In this document: one piece after another, positions 46,406 through 55,261 of the stretch
How positions within the stretch are numbered: the first letter of the stretch is position 1
How the letters are laid out: each line of letters opens with the position of its first letter
DNA from: an uncultured Clostridia bacterium
GTDB taxonomy: Bacteria; Bacillota; Clostridia; Oscillospirales; Acutalibacteraceae
Reading direction: 5' to 3'
DNA: 64,000 bases
Assembly (NCBI GenBank): GCA_944380765.1
Contig: CALWIO010000002.1
Span: 62,001 to 126,000, forward strand
Notes under the pieces: generated by a model
The model's input: only the letters and a program-made list of their open reading frames with translations
The model's database searches: none
Told to the model about the DNA's origin: nothing
Translations under genes and position numbers: made by a program

Positions 46406-47554
46406 ATGAAAAAGCTGTTTTTAAGTATAGGTTCGTTGTTTTTCTCTTGCCTGTTTTTGCTGATTTCGGCATTTCCCGTCAGCGCGGCAGGAATAAGCGT
46501 TTCTGCAAAGGCGGCAGTCGTAATATGCGCTGAGTCCGGCGAAGTTGTCTATTCAAAAAATATGGATACGAAGCTTTCCATGGCAAGTACAACAAAAATT
46601 ATGACAGCTCTGCTTGCTTTGGAATACGGCGCGAGTGACGAAATGATAACCGTTACCGATGAAATGGTGGCCGTAGAAGGTACTTCTATGGGGCTTATAG
46701 GCGGCGACAGCGTTTCTCTTAAAACGCTCGTGAAAGGAATGCTTCTTGAATCGGGTAATGACGCAGCAAACGCGGCGGCGTATATTATAGGCGGCAGTAT
46801 TGAAAATTTTGTTCAGATGATGAATCAAAAGGCTCAGGAAATAGGCATGAAATCCACATCCTTTGAAACGCCCTCCGGGCTTGACGGCGAAAATCATTAT
46901 TCTACCGCTTACGATATGGCGCTGCTTACGGCTTATGCTTTAAAAAATCCCGAATTCAGGCAAATTTGCTCGGCTGAGGAAATGGTTGTATATTACGGCT
47001 CTCCGCCTTACCGGCGGGTGCTTTCAAATCATAATAAACTCCTTGATATGTATGAGGGCGCCTACGGAGTAAAAACAGGTTTTACCAAAAAAAGCGGCAG
47101 ATGTCTTGTCTCGGCTGCTGAGCGTGACGGCAAAAATCTTATTGCCGTGACTTTGAACGCGCCCGACGACTGGAACGACCATATCAAAATGTTTGACTAT
47201 TGCTTTGAAAGAGTAACCGCGTGCGAATTGAACGCAGACCTTTCAACTGTTTTTCTGAAAGTTACCGGCGGCACTTCGGACGGCATAGGCGTTGAAATGT
47301 CGGAAGAATTGAGTTATACTGTTTTTAACGGCATAAATATAAGGCCCAAAATATACATAAAGCCTTTCGAGTACGCTCCTGTTTATAAAGGCGAGGTAGT
47401 CGGCTGGATAGAGTTTTATGACGAATCCGACACACTTTTAGGCAGAACTTCCCTTGTCGCGGGTGAGTCCGTTCAGACAGCCGTTATAAAGAACAGCATC
47501 GGCAATAGCGAAGAAAAAAATTTATTGGAGAAAATTAAGGATTTTTTCAGGTGA
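46406..47554 (+). CDS. dacF: D-alanyl-D-alanine carboxypeptidase (DacF/PBP5 family)
   Basis: This exported enzyme trims the terminal D-alanine of peptidoglycan side chains. The 382-residue protein has a signal peptide (about 1-28), the S61-T-T-K64 active site, S116-G-N and K223-T-G motifs, and a C-terminal beta domain of the PBP5 type. The place next to gerW and rluB suggests the sporulation paralogue DacF/DacB, but this is inference. ATG 46406 was preferred to the TTG at 46400; the ribosome site (GGTGA) is weak. Confidence 0.92.
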   Translation: MKKLFLSIGSLFFSCLFLLISAFPVSAAGISVSAKAAVVICAESGEVVYSKNMDTKLSMASTTKIMTALLALEYGASDEMITVTDEMVAVEGTSMGLIGGDSVSLKTLVKGMLLESGNDAANAAAYIIGGSIENFVQMMNQKAQEIGMKSTSFETPSGLDGENHYSTAYDMALLTAYALKNPEFRQICSAEEMVVYYGSPPYRRVLSNHNKLLDMYEGAYGVKTGFTKKSGRCLVSAAERDGKNLIAVTLNAPDDWNDHIKMFDYCFERVTACELNADLSTVFLKVTGGTSDGIGVEMSEELSYTVFNGINIRPKIYIKPFEYAPVYKGEVVGWIEFYDESDTLLGRTSLVAGESVQTAVIKNSIGNSEEKNLLEKIKDFFR

Positions 47555-47558
47555 ACAT

Positions 47559-48302
47559 ATGGCGGAAAATAAAATTCGGTTGCAAAAATATCTTTCCGAA
47601 TGCGGAATAGCTTCAAGGCGCAAAGCGGAGGAGCTCATTTTAGCGGGCAAAGTCAAGGTTAACGGCAGACCGGCTCAAATCGGTGATAAAATTGACCCGA
47701 AAAAAGATACGGTTGCCGTTTCGGGGAAAAAGGTTGTTAAGAAAAAAGGCAACACCTATATTATGCTTCACAAGCCGAGAGGATATATTACCACGCTCAG
47801 CGACGAGCTTAACCGTAAATGTATAGCGCAGCTAATTGAAGATGTCGGCACGCGGGTTTATCCTGTCGGCCGGCTTGACCGCGATTCAGAGGGACTTTTA
47901 CTTTTGACCGATGACGGTGAATTTGCCAACGCGATGACTCACCCTACCAAGCATGTTCCCAAAACATACCGCGTAACCATACGCCCGACAATAACAGACG
48001 AGCAGATAACAGCTTTGATGACCGGAATTGAGATAGACGGGAAGATGACTATGCCTTCCGAAGTGCATGTACTGCATAGGGAAGAGGGCAGGGTAGTTAT
48101 TGAAATAATAATATATGAGGGCAGAAACAGGCAGATAAGAAAGATGTGTGACGCTCTCGGCCTTGAAGTCGCAAGACTCAAAAGGACGCAGATAGGCTCG
48201 GTAAAATTAGGCATGCTCAAACAGGGAGACTGGCGCAACCTTACCGACGAAGAGGTTCACAAACTTATGACTGCCGCTTCAATGGACAGGAAGAAAAAAT
48301 AA
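47559..48302 (+). CDS. rluB: Pseudouridine synthase, RsuA/RluB family
   Basis: RluB converts a uridine in 23S rRNA helix 90 to pseudouridine. The 247-residue protein has an N-terminal S4 RNA-binding domain (RLQKYLSECGIASRRKAE) and the catalytic GRLDRDSEGLLLLT motif with its aspartate (D in RLD), then GRNRQIRKM. The RluB form is favoured over RsuA by the gene neighbourhood. Its stop codon shares one base with the next start. Confidence 0.92.
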   Translation: MAENKIRLQKYLSECGIASRRKAEELILAGKVKVNGRPAQIGDKIDPKKDTVAVSGKKVVKKKGNTYIMLHKPRGYITTLSDELNRKCIAQLIEDVGTRVYPVGRLDRDSEGLLLLTDDGEFANAMTHPTKHVPKTYRVTIRPTITDEQITALMTGIEIDGKMTMPSEVHVLHREEGRVVIEIIIYEGRNRQIRKMCDALGLEVARLKRTQIGSVKLGMLKQGDWRNLTDEEVHKLMTAASMDRKKK

Positions 48303-48673
48303 TGGTATATTTTAAACCTATTACTGATAATGGCGCTCTTGCCGAAAGGTTCGGTTTTGAGCCTGAACCGAATACCGTTTACGGCGGCTATATAGGCTAT
48401 GAATCAGACGGCGAAAAGGTTGGCTCATGCCTTTTGAAAGTCAATAAATATAACTGCGCAATTTTGAGAATTGACTGTGACATGTCGGACAAGCTCCTTA
48501 CAGAGGGCTTTATAAGAGCCGCGCTTAATTTCGCGGCCAACAGAAACGCTTATTTGGCGTTCTGTGAAATCGGCGAAGCAAACGATGTTTTGCTTTCGCT
48601 CGGATTTGAAAATAATAACGGCGTTTACAGCGGAGATATTCCCACATTGTTAAAGGGAAGCTGCTGTAAATAA
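48302..48673 (+). CDS. Small GNAT-like protein
   Basis: The 123-residue protein has a pattern that looks like the core of a GNAT acetyltransferase: strands GGYIGYES and KVGSCLLKV, a helix LTEGFIRAALNFAANR, and a closing LGFE. The acetyl-CoA loop is not a clear match, so activity is doubtful. It ends in CCK. It begins at the last base of rluB and lies 14 bases before yicC, so it is part of the run. Confidence 0.6.
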   Translation: MVYFKPITDNGALAERFGFEPEPNTVYGGYIGYESDGEKVGSCLLKVNKYNCAILRIDCDMSDKLLTEGFIRAALNFAANRNAYLAFCEIGEANDVLLSLGFENNNGVYSGDIPTLLKGSCCK

Positions 48674-48687
48674 AACGGAGTGTTTTT

Positions 48688-49572
48688 ATGGTAAAGAGTA
48701 TGACCGGCTACGGCCGTGCGCAAAAAAATTCTGATTTATTCAATATTACCGCCGAGGTCAAAAGCGTAAATCACAGATATTTTGAGTTCAGTTCAAGAGT
48801 GCCGAGAAGCTACGCTTTTCTTGACGAAAAACTGAAAAGTCTTGCGAATTCCTATATTTCACGCGGTAAAGTTGAATTCAGCCTGCAAATTGAGAATGTG
48901 GCTTCAAGCGATACTGAGGTTTCCGTCAACAAACCTCTCGCGCAGTCATATATCAAGGCCTTCGGTGAACTTTCAGAGATTGCGGGAAAAAATATTTCAG
49001 GCGAGCTTCTGCTTTCCTCTCTCATTAACTGCCGGGATATTTTTGAATATACAAAGCAGGAATTTGATGAGGACAGCGTCTGGAACGAGGTGTTGCCCGT
49101 CGCCTCTGAGGCGCTTGAAAAATTTGTAAAAATGCGTGAAGCCGAGGGTGAAAAACTAAAAAACGATGTTCTTTCAAGAGCTAAATTTATACTTGAAAAG
49201 GTCGAAAAAGTTGAAGAACGCTCTCCGCAGACCGTAAAGGAATACAATGACAAGCTTCTTTCAAGAATAAGCGAATTTCTTTCGGGAATTCAGGTGGACG
49301 AACAGCGTATTGCCACCGAGTGCGCAATTTTTGCCGACAAAGTCGCGGTAGCTGAGGAAACCGTGCGGCTTCGCAGCCATATTGACCAGCTCAATCAGTT
49401 TTTAAACAGCGATGAACCAATCGGAAGAAAAACAGATTTTCTTGTTCAGGAGATGAACAGAGAGGCGAATACGATAGGTTCAAAAGCTCAGGATGTTGAA
49501 ATCGCGCGCGGTGTTCTGGATATTAAGTCGGAAATTGAAAAAATCCGCGAACAGATTCAGAATATTGAATGA
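48688..49572 (+). CDS. yicC: YicC family endoribonuclease
   Basis: The family includes endoribonucleases that act on small RNAs. The 294-residue protein matches from the opening KSMTGYGRA and VKSVNHRYFE to the end, where ETDFL-like KTDFLVQEMNREANTIGSKA is the conserved C-terminal motif. It leads the yicC-remA-gmk-rpoZ block conserved in Firmicutes. Confidence 0.92.
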   Translation: MVKSMTGYGRAQKNSDLFNITAEVKSVNHRYFEFSSRVPRSYAFLDEKLKSLANSYISRGKVEFSLQIENVASSDTEVSVNKPLAQSYIKAFGELSEIAGKNISGELLLSSLINCRDIFEYTKQEFDEDSVWNEVLPVASEALEKFVKMREAEGEKLKNDVLSRAKFILEKVEKVEERSPQTVKEYNDKLLSRISEFLSGIQVDEQRIATECAIFADKVAVAEETVRLRSHIDQLNQFLNSDEPIGRKTDFLVQEMNREANTIGSKAQDVEIARGVLDIKSEIEKIREQIQNIE

Positions 49573-49580
49573 GGTAGTTT

Positions 49581-49847
49581 ATGAAATTGATAAATGTTGG
49601 GTTCGGCAACGCAGTTAACGCCGACAGGGTAATCGCGGTAGTTTCCACCGATTCCGCTCCCGTGAAAAGAATAATAGCTAACGCCAAGGAAAAGCAAATG
49701 CTGATTGACGCAACTCAGGGCAGAAAAACCCACGCTGTTCTGATTATGGACAGCGACCATGTGGTATCTTCTTATTTAAAGGCGGAAACAATCCTCAGCA
49801 GAACCGAAAACAGTGATGAAACGGAGGATACCGTTTATGGCGAATAG
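49581..49847 (+). CDS. remA: RemA family DNA-binding regulator (DUF370)
   Basis: RemA is a small DNA-binding protein that in Bacillus turns on matrix and osmoprotection genes. The 88-residue protein begins MKLINVGFGNAVNADRVIAV and has the ATQGRKTHAV loop typical of the family. It lies 8 bases after yicC and overlaps gmk by 11 bases. Confidence 0.93.
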   Translation: MKLINVGFGNAVNADRVIAVVSTDSAPVKRIIANAKEKQMLIDATQGRKTHAVLIMDSDHVVSSYLKAETILSRTENSDETEDTVYGE

Positions 49848-50451
49848 CAGGGGAATGCTGATACTTTTTTCAGGTCCCTCGGGTGTGGGAAAGGATACCG
49901 TGCTTGATGTTGTATTGAAAAAGGAGAAATCCTTGCAGAAATCCGTTTCTATCACAACACGGAACAAGCGTGAAAATGAAGTAGACGGCAAAGATTACTA
50001 TTTTATATCAATTCCTGAATTTGAGCGTATGATAAATAACGGAGAAGTGCTGGAATTTGCAAGATACGGCAGAAACCTTTACGGCACGCCGAAAGCTCCC
50101 GTTGACAGATGGTTAGCCGAGGGCAAAACCGTGATATTGAAGATTGAAGTCAAGGGAGCGGCAAAAATCAAGAAAAAATATCCTGACGCAGTCGCCATAT
50201 TCCTTATGCCGCCTTCAATGGACGAGCTTGAAAGCCGTCTCAGATTCAGAGGCACCGAAAGCGAGGAGGACATCAGAAGGCGTCTTGAAATAGCGAGAAA
50301 CGAAGTCAAAAAGAGCGCCGACTACGATTATGTTGTGGTAAATGACAGCATTGACTGCGCTTCCGACAATGTACTTACCATTATTAAATCTCTTGATTTT
50401 ACATATAAGAGAATGAATAATTTTATAAGCGAGGTATTAGATAATGTTTAA
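49837..50451 (+). CDS. gmk: Guanylate kinase
   Basis: This enzyme phosphorylates GMP to GDP. The 204-residue protein has the P-loop FSGPSGVGKDT, the GMP-binding SITTRNKRENEVDGKDYYF segment and the lid RRRLEIARNE. The start at 49837 is fixed by GGAGG at 49823-49827; an earlier ATG at 49813 would lie upstream of that site. It overlaps the end of remA and the start of rpoZ. Confidence 0.95.
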   Translation: MANSRGMLILFSGPSGVGKDTVLDVVLKKEKSLQKSVSITTRNKRENEVDGKDYYFISIPEFERMINNGEVLEFARYGRNLYGTPKAPVDRWLAEGKTVILKIEVKGAAKIKKKYPDAVAIFLMPPSMDELESRLRFRGTESEEDIRRRLEIARNEVKKSADYDYVVVNDSIDCASDNVLTIIKSLDFTYKRMNNFISEVLDNV

Positions 50452-50653
50452 TCCCGATTTAAGAAATGTTTTAAAAGGTCATGTCAGCCGCTATTCGCTG
50501 GTAACAGCCGTAGCGAAAAGAGCGCGCGAGATTGCCGCTGACGCTGAGGAAAATGGCGAAATTCTTGACGATAAGCCCGTAAGTATAGCGCTTGACGAGA
50601 TAATTACCGGCAAATATACGGTAGAAGAGCCTGACGAAATAAAGAACATCTGA
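50444..50653 (+). CDS. rpoZ: DNA-directed RNA polymerase omega subunit
   Basis: This 69-residue protein is the small omega subunit that aids assembly of RNA polymerase. The motif SRYSLVTAVAKRAREI and the KPVSIALDEIITGK stretch are diagnostic. It overlaps gmk by 8 bases. In Bacillus coaBC follows; here priA follows directly. Confidence 0.94.
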   Translation: MFNPDLRNVLKGHVSRYSLVTAVAKRAREIAADAEENGEILDDKPVSIALDEIITGKYTVEEPDEIKNI

Positions 50654-50686
50654 ATACTACAAATTTCATAAAAGGGGGTGCGGATT

Positions 50687-53128
50687 GTGAAAAAAGCAGT
50701 TGTTGCGAGGGTGGCCGTCGAAAAAACGGCGTATTCCTTTGATATGCTTTTTGACTATTCCGTGCCTTCTGCTTTATCTGAGGAAGTTCTGCCGGGAAAG
50801 CGCGTACTTGTACCGTTCGGCAATTCCTCGCAGAAACGAGCCGGAATGGTTTTCGCGGTATATCCCGAAAACAGTACCGGCAAAAAACTGAAAAGCGTTA
50901 TCAGCGTGCTCGACAGCGAGCCTATGCTGACAAGAGAAATGCTCTTAACGGCAAATTATATCAGGGAAAATACCTTTTGCACCTATTTTGACGCCTGCAA
51001 GCTGTTTTTGCCGCTCGGTATGTCGGTGAATATTAAAGTGGAATATGCTTTTAACGCAGAATTTTCCGGTACTCTTGAAGCGGACGAAGCCCGGGTTGCA
51101 GATTATCTTAAACTCAAAAATAAATTTTGTGACGGACAGGCTTTGTCGGCGGAATTAAAAGTCAGCGCGGATTTTCTTGATAAAATGTATGCAAAGGGTA
51201 TTTTAGAGCGCAGTATTGACGCTCAGCGCAGAACAGGAGATTCCACCGTAAAGATGGTGCGGCTTCTGTGCGGCTCAGACGAAGCTGAAAAAATCGGTGT
51301 TACAAAAAAACAGCGGGAAATTGTTAATGTCCTTGCCGATGTGAATACGGCGTCAATACGGGAACTCTGCTATTTTACCGGACTCTCCGCTGCTGTTGTT
51401 ACGGCTTTACAGTCAAAAGGAATTGCAGAAATTTATGACGCCGAATTTTACCGCGCGGTAAATGAAACGGCAGGCGAGGGCGAAAAAAGTGAAATTTGCT
51501 TATCCGAGGAGCAAAACAAAGCCTTTGATGGATTACTTAAACTGTATAAAAGCGAAAAGGCTCAGGGCGCTCTCCTCTACGGTGTGACCGGCTCCGGTAA
51601 AACTCAGGTTTATTTAAAACTGATTGACGTAGCCGTTGCCTCAGGCAGGGGAGTCATTGTTATGATTCCCGAAATATCGCTTACTCCGCAGCTTCTTTCC
51701 ATTTTTTATAAAAGATACGGCGATGAAATCGCTGTTTTTCACAGCGCGCTGTCTTTGGGACAAAGGCTTGACGAGTGGAAACGAATAAAACGCGGTGAAG
51801 CGAAAATAGCGGTCGGAACGCGCTCGGCGGTTTTTGCTCCGTTTAGCGATATCGGTCTTATTATTATGGACGAGGAGCAGGAACATACCTATAAGTCTGA
51901 GATGACGCCTCGGTATCACGCCCGTGAAGCGGCGGCGTTCAGAGTCGGAAGGCACGGTGGGCTGCTTGTACTTGCGTCCGCTACGCCCTCGGTTGAAACT
52001 TATACAAAGGCTCTCAACGGCACTTATTCATACTTTGAGCTTTCAAACAGATACGGCGAAGCTGTTTTACCGCAGGTCGAGGTTGTTGACACTATATATC
52101 AGAGCGATATGGTTATTGAAAATGTCAGCAAGCGCCTGGCGCAGGAGCTTAAATCAAACTTTGAAAACAGGGAGCAGTCTATAATTCTTCTTAACAGAAG
52201 AGGGTACAACACATTTGCTTCATGTACAGAATGCGGCATGGTAAGAACCTGCCCTAATTGCAGTATATCGCTTACTTATCACAGAAAAAACAACCGACTA
52301 ATGTGTCATTACTGCGGATATTCGGAACCTTTTTCAGAGGTTTGCCCCTCCTGCAAAAATATAGCGGTTAAATTTACCGGTACGGGTACTCAAAAGCTGG
52401 AGGAAGAACTCAGCGAAATTGTGCCGGAAGCAAAAATATTGAGAATGGATACCGATACCACCGCTTCAAGGCTTTCTTACGAACAGAAATTCCGAAGCTT
52501 CGCTGAGGGCGAATATGATATAATGGTCGGTACGCAAATGGTCGCCAAGGGTCTTGATTTTCCCAATGTAACTCTTGTCGGGGTACTCAGCGTTGACCTT
52601 ATGCTTTTCAATGATGACTACAAAAGCGCGGAGCGCGCTTTTGACCTTATAACTCAGGTAGTCGGGCGAAGCGGCAGAGGCTCAAAGCCCGGAAAAGCAA
52701 TTATTCAGACTTCTTTTCCCGAAAGTGAAATTGTTTCTTTGGCAAAGCAGCAGGATTATAAATCTTTTTATAATATTGAGCTGCCGATGAGAAAACAGAT
52801 GATTTATCCGCCTTTCTGCGATTTATGCGCTGTCGGTTTCACTTCGCTCAATGAAGCTTTAACCGCTTCGGCTGCCAACGATTTTTTAAACGCCCTTAAA
52901 CGCTTGCAGACTGCCGTTTATAAAGATTTGAATATAATAGTGCTCGGACCTGTCGCTCCGAGAATTTCAAAAATAGGCGGAAAGTTCCGCAGCAGGATAA
53001 TCATAAAATGCAAAAATTCTAAAAATTTAAGAGATATGATTTCACAGCTTATAAAGGATTTTTCTAAGAATACAAAATATAAAAATGTAAGTATATATGC
53101 GGATATAAATCCCGAAAATCTTATGTGA
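50687..53128 (+). CDS. priA: Primosomal protein N' (replication restart helicase)
   Basis: PriA is a superfamily 2 helicase that reloads the replisome at broken forks. The 813-residue protein has an N-terminal DNA-binding part, Walker A GVTGSGKTQ, a DEEQEH Walker B, eight zinc cysteines in four pairs (CTEC, CPNC, CHYC, CPSC), and GTQMVAKGLDFPNV. The start is GTG 50687, seven bases after GGGGGTG; the earlier GTG at 50678 lies within that site. Confidence 0.96.
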   Translation: MKKAVVARVAVEKTAYSFDMLFDYSVPSALSEEVLPGKRVLVPFGNSSQKRAGMVFAVYPENSTGKKLKSVISVLDSEPMLTREMLLTANYIRENTFCTYFDACKLFLPLGMSVNIKVEYAFNAEFSGTLEADEARVADYLKLKNKFCDGQALSAELKVSADFLDKMYAKGILERSIDAQRRTGDSTVKMVRLLCGSDEAEKIGVTKKQREIVNVLADVNTASIRELCYFTGLSAAVVTALQSKGIAEIYDAEFYRAVNETAGEGEKSEICLSEEQNKAFDGLLKLYKSEKAQGALLYGVTGSGKTQVYLKLIDVAVASGRGVIVMIPEISLTPQLLSIFYKRYGDEIAVFHSALSLGQRLDEWKRIKRGEAKIAVGTRSAVFAPFSDIGLIIMDEEQEHTYKSEMTPRYHAREAAAFRVGRHGGLLVLASATPSVETYTKALNGTYSYFELSNRYGEAVLPQVEVVDTIYQSDMVIENVSKRLAQELKSNFENREQSIILLNRRGYNTFASCTECGMVRTCPNCSISLTYHRKNNRLMCHYCGYSEPFSEVCPSCKNIAVKFTGTGTQKLEEELSEIVPEAKILRMDTDTTASRLSYEQKFRSFAEGEYDIMVGTQMVAKGLDFPNVTLVGVLSVDLMLFNDDYKSAERAFDLITQVVGRSGRGSKPGKAIIQTSFPESEIVSLAKQQDYKSFYNIELPMRKQMIYPPFCDLCAVGFTSLNEALTASAANDFLNALKRLQTAVYKDLNIIVLGPVAPRISKIGGKFRSRIIIKCKNSKNLRDMISQLIKDFSKNTKYKNVSIYADINPENLM

Positions 53129-53138
53129 GGTGTAATAA

Positions 53139-53615
53139 ATGGCAATACGGAAAATCAGAACCGAGGAAGACGCTATTTTAAGAAAAAAAAGCCGCACGGT
53201 AGAAAAATTTGACGAAAGGCTTTTTGAACTTTTGGACGATATGGCAGAAACTATGAAGAGCGCAGACGGAGTCGGACTTGCCGCCGTGCAGGTCGGAGTT
53301 TTAAGAAGAGCGGTAGTAATTGATGTGGGCGACGGACTTATTGAACTTATCAATCCCGAAATTCTTGAAGAAGAGGGCGTTCAGTGCTCATTGGAGGGCT
53401 GTCTTTCTCTTCCCGGCAAGCAAGGCTACACACTCCGCCCGAAAACGGTAAAAGTAAAGGCGCAGAACAGAAACGGCAACTGGTGCGTTTATAAGGGAAG
53501 CGATTTAAAAGCAAAGGCTTTCTGCCATGAAATTGACCACCTTGACGGAATTATTTATACCGATAAACTCGCAAATCAGGAAGAAATTGATAAATACGGC
53601 GAAACGGAAGAGTGA
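53139..53615 (+). CDS. def: Peptide deformylase
   Basis: This metalloenzyme removes the formyl group from new proteins. The 158-residue protein has the three diagnostic motifs GVGLAAVQVG (44-53), EGCLSLP with metal ligand C88, and H130-E131-I-D-H134. In the first motif valine precedes the final G where most have I or P; this is common. It is followed by fmt after 4 bases. Confidence 0.96.
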   Translation: MAIRKIRTEEDAILRKKSRTVEKFDERLFELLDDMAETMKSADGVGLAAVQVGVLRRAVVIDVGDGLIELINPEILEEEGVQCSLEGCLSLPGKQGYTLRPKTVKVKAQNRNGNWCVYKGSDLKAKAFCHEIDHLDGIIYTDKLANQEEIDKYGETEE

Positions 53616-53619
53616 TTAT

Positions 53620-54552
53620 ATGAGAATTATTTTTATGGGAACGCCTGATTTTGCCGTTCCGTGTCTTAAAGCGCTTGTTGAAAGCGGAGAGGAAGTCGCG
53701 GGTGTTTTCACTCAGCCCGACAAGCCGAAAGGCAGAACTATGCAGTTGACTCCTCCGCCCGTAAAAGTTTGCGCTGAAAAATACGGCATTCCGGTATTTC
53801 AGCCGCGTACTATGAAAGACTTAAAGCCGCTGGAAACAATAAATTCTCTTAACGCAGAGCTTATTATAGTTGTGGCTTACGGCAAAATACTGCCGCCTGA
53901 AATTCTTTCAAGCGTAAAATACGGCTGTATTAACATACACGCTTCGCTTTTGCCGAAACTGCGCGGAGCCGCCCCTATTCAGTGGAGCATTATAAACGGT
54001 GAAAAGGTGACCGGCGTTACTTCAATGCAGATGGACGCCGGAATAGATACCGGAGATATGCTTTTGAGCAAGACGGTTGAAATAGATGAGAATATAAACG
54101 CCGGCGAGCTTCATGATATTTTGTCAAAGATGGGCGCGGAAGTTCTTGTTGACACAATTAAAATGCTTAAAGAGGGGAAATTAAAGCCTGAAAAGCAGGA
54201 CGGCGCCCATTCAAGCTACGCGCCGATACTGTCAAAAGAGCTTTCGCCCGTTGACTTTACAAAAAGCGCGTCAGAAGTTCACAATAAAATAAGAGGGCTG
54301 AACCCATGGCCGGTCGCTCTTACTTCAATAAACGGCAAAAATGTCAAAATATATAAATCCAGAATTTTAAAAGAAAAATTTACGGGAAATCCCGGAGAAA
54401 TCGTGGATAATAATAAAAGATTAGCCGTTATGTGCGGCGACGGCGCCGCTGTTGAAATTTTAGAGCTTCAACAGGAGGGCAAAAAAAGAACAGACGCCGC
54501 GAATTACCTTCTCGGACACAAAACTGAAATCGGCCAGAAGCTGGGAGATTGA
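53620..54552 (+). CDS. fmt: Methionyl-tRNA formyltransferase
   Basis: Fmt formylates initiator methionyl-tRNA. The 310-residue protein begins MRIIFMGTPDFAVP and has the catalytic NIHASLLPKLRGAAPIQW segment and a C-terminal OB-like domain. The start at 53620 agrees with the family; a longer frame from 53527 overlaps def. The ribosome site GGAAGAG is weak, so coupling to def is likely. Confidence 0.96.
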   Translation: MRIIFMGTPDFAVPCLKALVESGEEVAGVFTQPDKPKGRTMQLTPPPVKVCAEKYGIPVFQPRTMKDLKPLETINSLNAELIIVVAYGKILPPEILSSVKYGCINIHASLLPKLRGAAPIQWSIINGEKVTGVTSMQMDAGIDTGDMLLSKTVEIDENINAGELHDILSKMGAEVLVDTIKMLKEGKLKPEKQDGAHSSYAPILSKELSPVDFTKSASEVHNKIRGLNPWPVALTSINGKNVKIYKSRILKEKFTGNPGEIVDNNKRLAVMCGDGAAVEILELQQEGKKRTDAANYLLGHKTEIGQKLGD

Positions 54553-54555
54553 TTT

Positions 54556-55260
54556 ATGAGTTATTTTTCTTTTTATTATTTATCGCAGTATTACTATATT
54601 ATCCTTGTTTTACCCATGATAATTTTTTCTCTTGTCGCGTCGGCAAGAGTTAATTCTGCGTTTAAAAAATATTCGTCGGTTTATTCCGCGAGAAGACTCA
54701 CGGGTGCGCAGGCGGCTTTTGAAATATTGCGTTATTACGGGATAACCAATGTGCAAATTGAGCGTGTTTCGGGCAATTTAACCGACCACTATGACCCGCG
54801 GACTAATGTAATCAGGCTTTCCGACAAGGTGCATGACTCAACTTCCGTAGCGGCAATCGGGGTTGCCTGTCACGAGGCGGGACACGCGGCTCAGTACGCA
54901 AACGGCTATATCCCGATAAAAATAAGAAATCTTGTCTTTCCTGTTGCTTCGCTCGGCTCAAAGGCCGGAATACCTTTGGCGCTTATAGGATTTTTTATAA
55001 ATTCCGAATTTCTCGCTGTAATCGGAGTCGTGTTTTTTTCTTTTGCCGTTTTGTTTCAGCTTGTAACATTACCGGTCGAGTTTAACGCGAGTTCAAGGGC
55101 GCTCAGCGTAATATCGGCTACCGATATATTAAGCGATGAGGAGAAAAAAGGCGCTTCTAAGGTGCTGCGAGCCGCCGCTATGACTTATATTGCCGCGCTC
55201 GCTGTCAGTCTTGCGAACCTGTTAAGACTGATTTTAATGATAAACAGGCGCAGGGATTGA
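54556..55260 (+). CDS. yugP: Zinc metallopeptidase YugP
   Basis: The 234-residue membrane protein has an N-terminal helix, the zinc motif H-E-A-G-H in ACHEAGHAAQYA (about 112), and three more hydrophobic segments in its second half. It matches the YugP family, of unknown substrate. In Bacillus fmt is followed by rsmB; the insertion of this gene between them is frequent in Clostridia. GGAG lies at the end of fmt. Confidence 0.92.
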   Translation: MSYFSFYYLSQYYYIILVLPMIIFSLVASARVNSAFKKYSSVYSARRLTGAQAAFEILRYYGITNVQIERVSGNLTDHYDPRTNVIRLSDKVHDSTSVAAIGVACHEAGHAAQYANGYIPIKIRNLVFPVASLGSKAGIPLALIGFFINSEFLAVIGVVFFSFAVLFQLVTLPVEFNASSRALSVISATDILSDEEKKGASKVLRAAAMTYIAALAVSLANLLRLILMINRRRD

Positions 55261-55261
55261 T

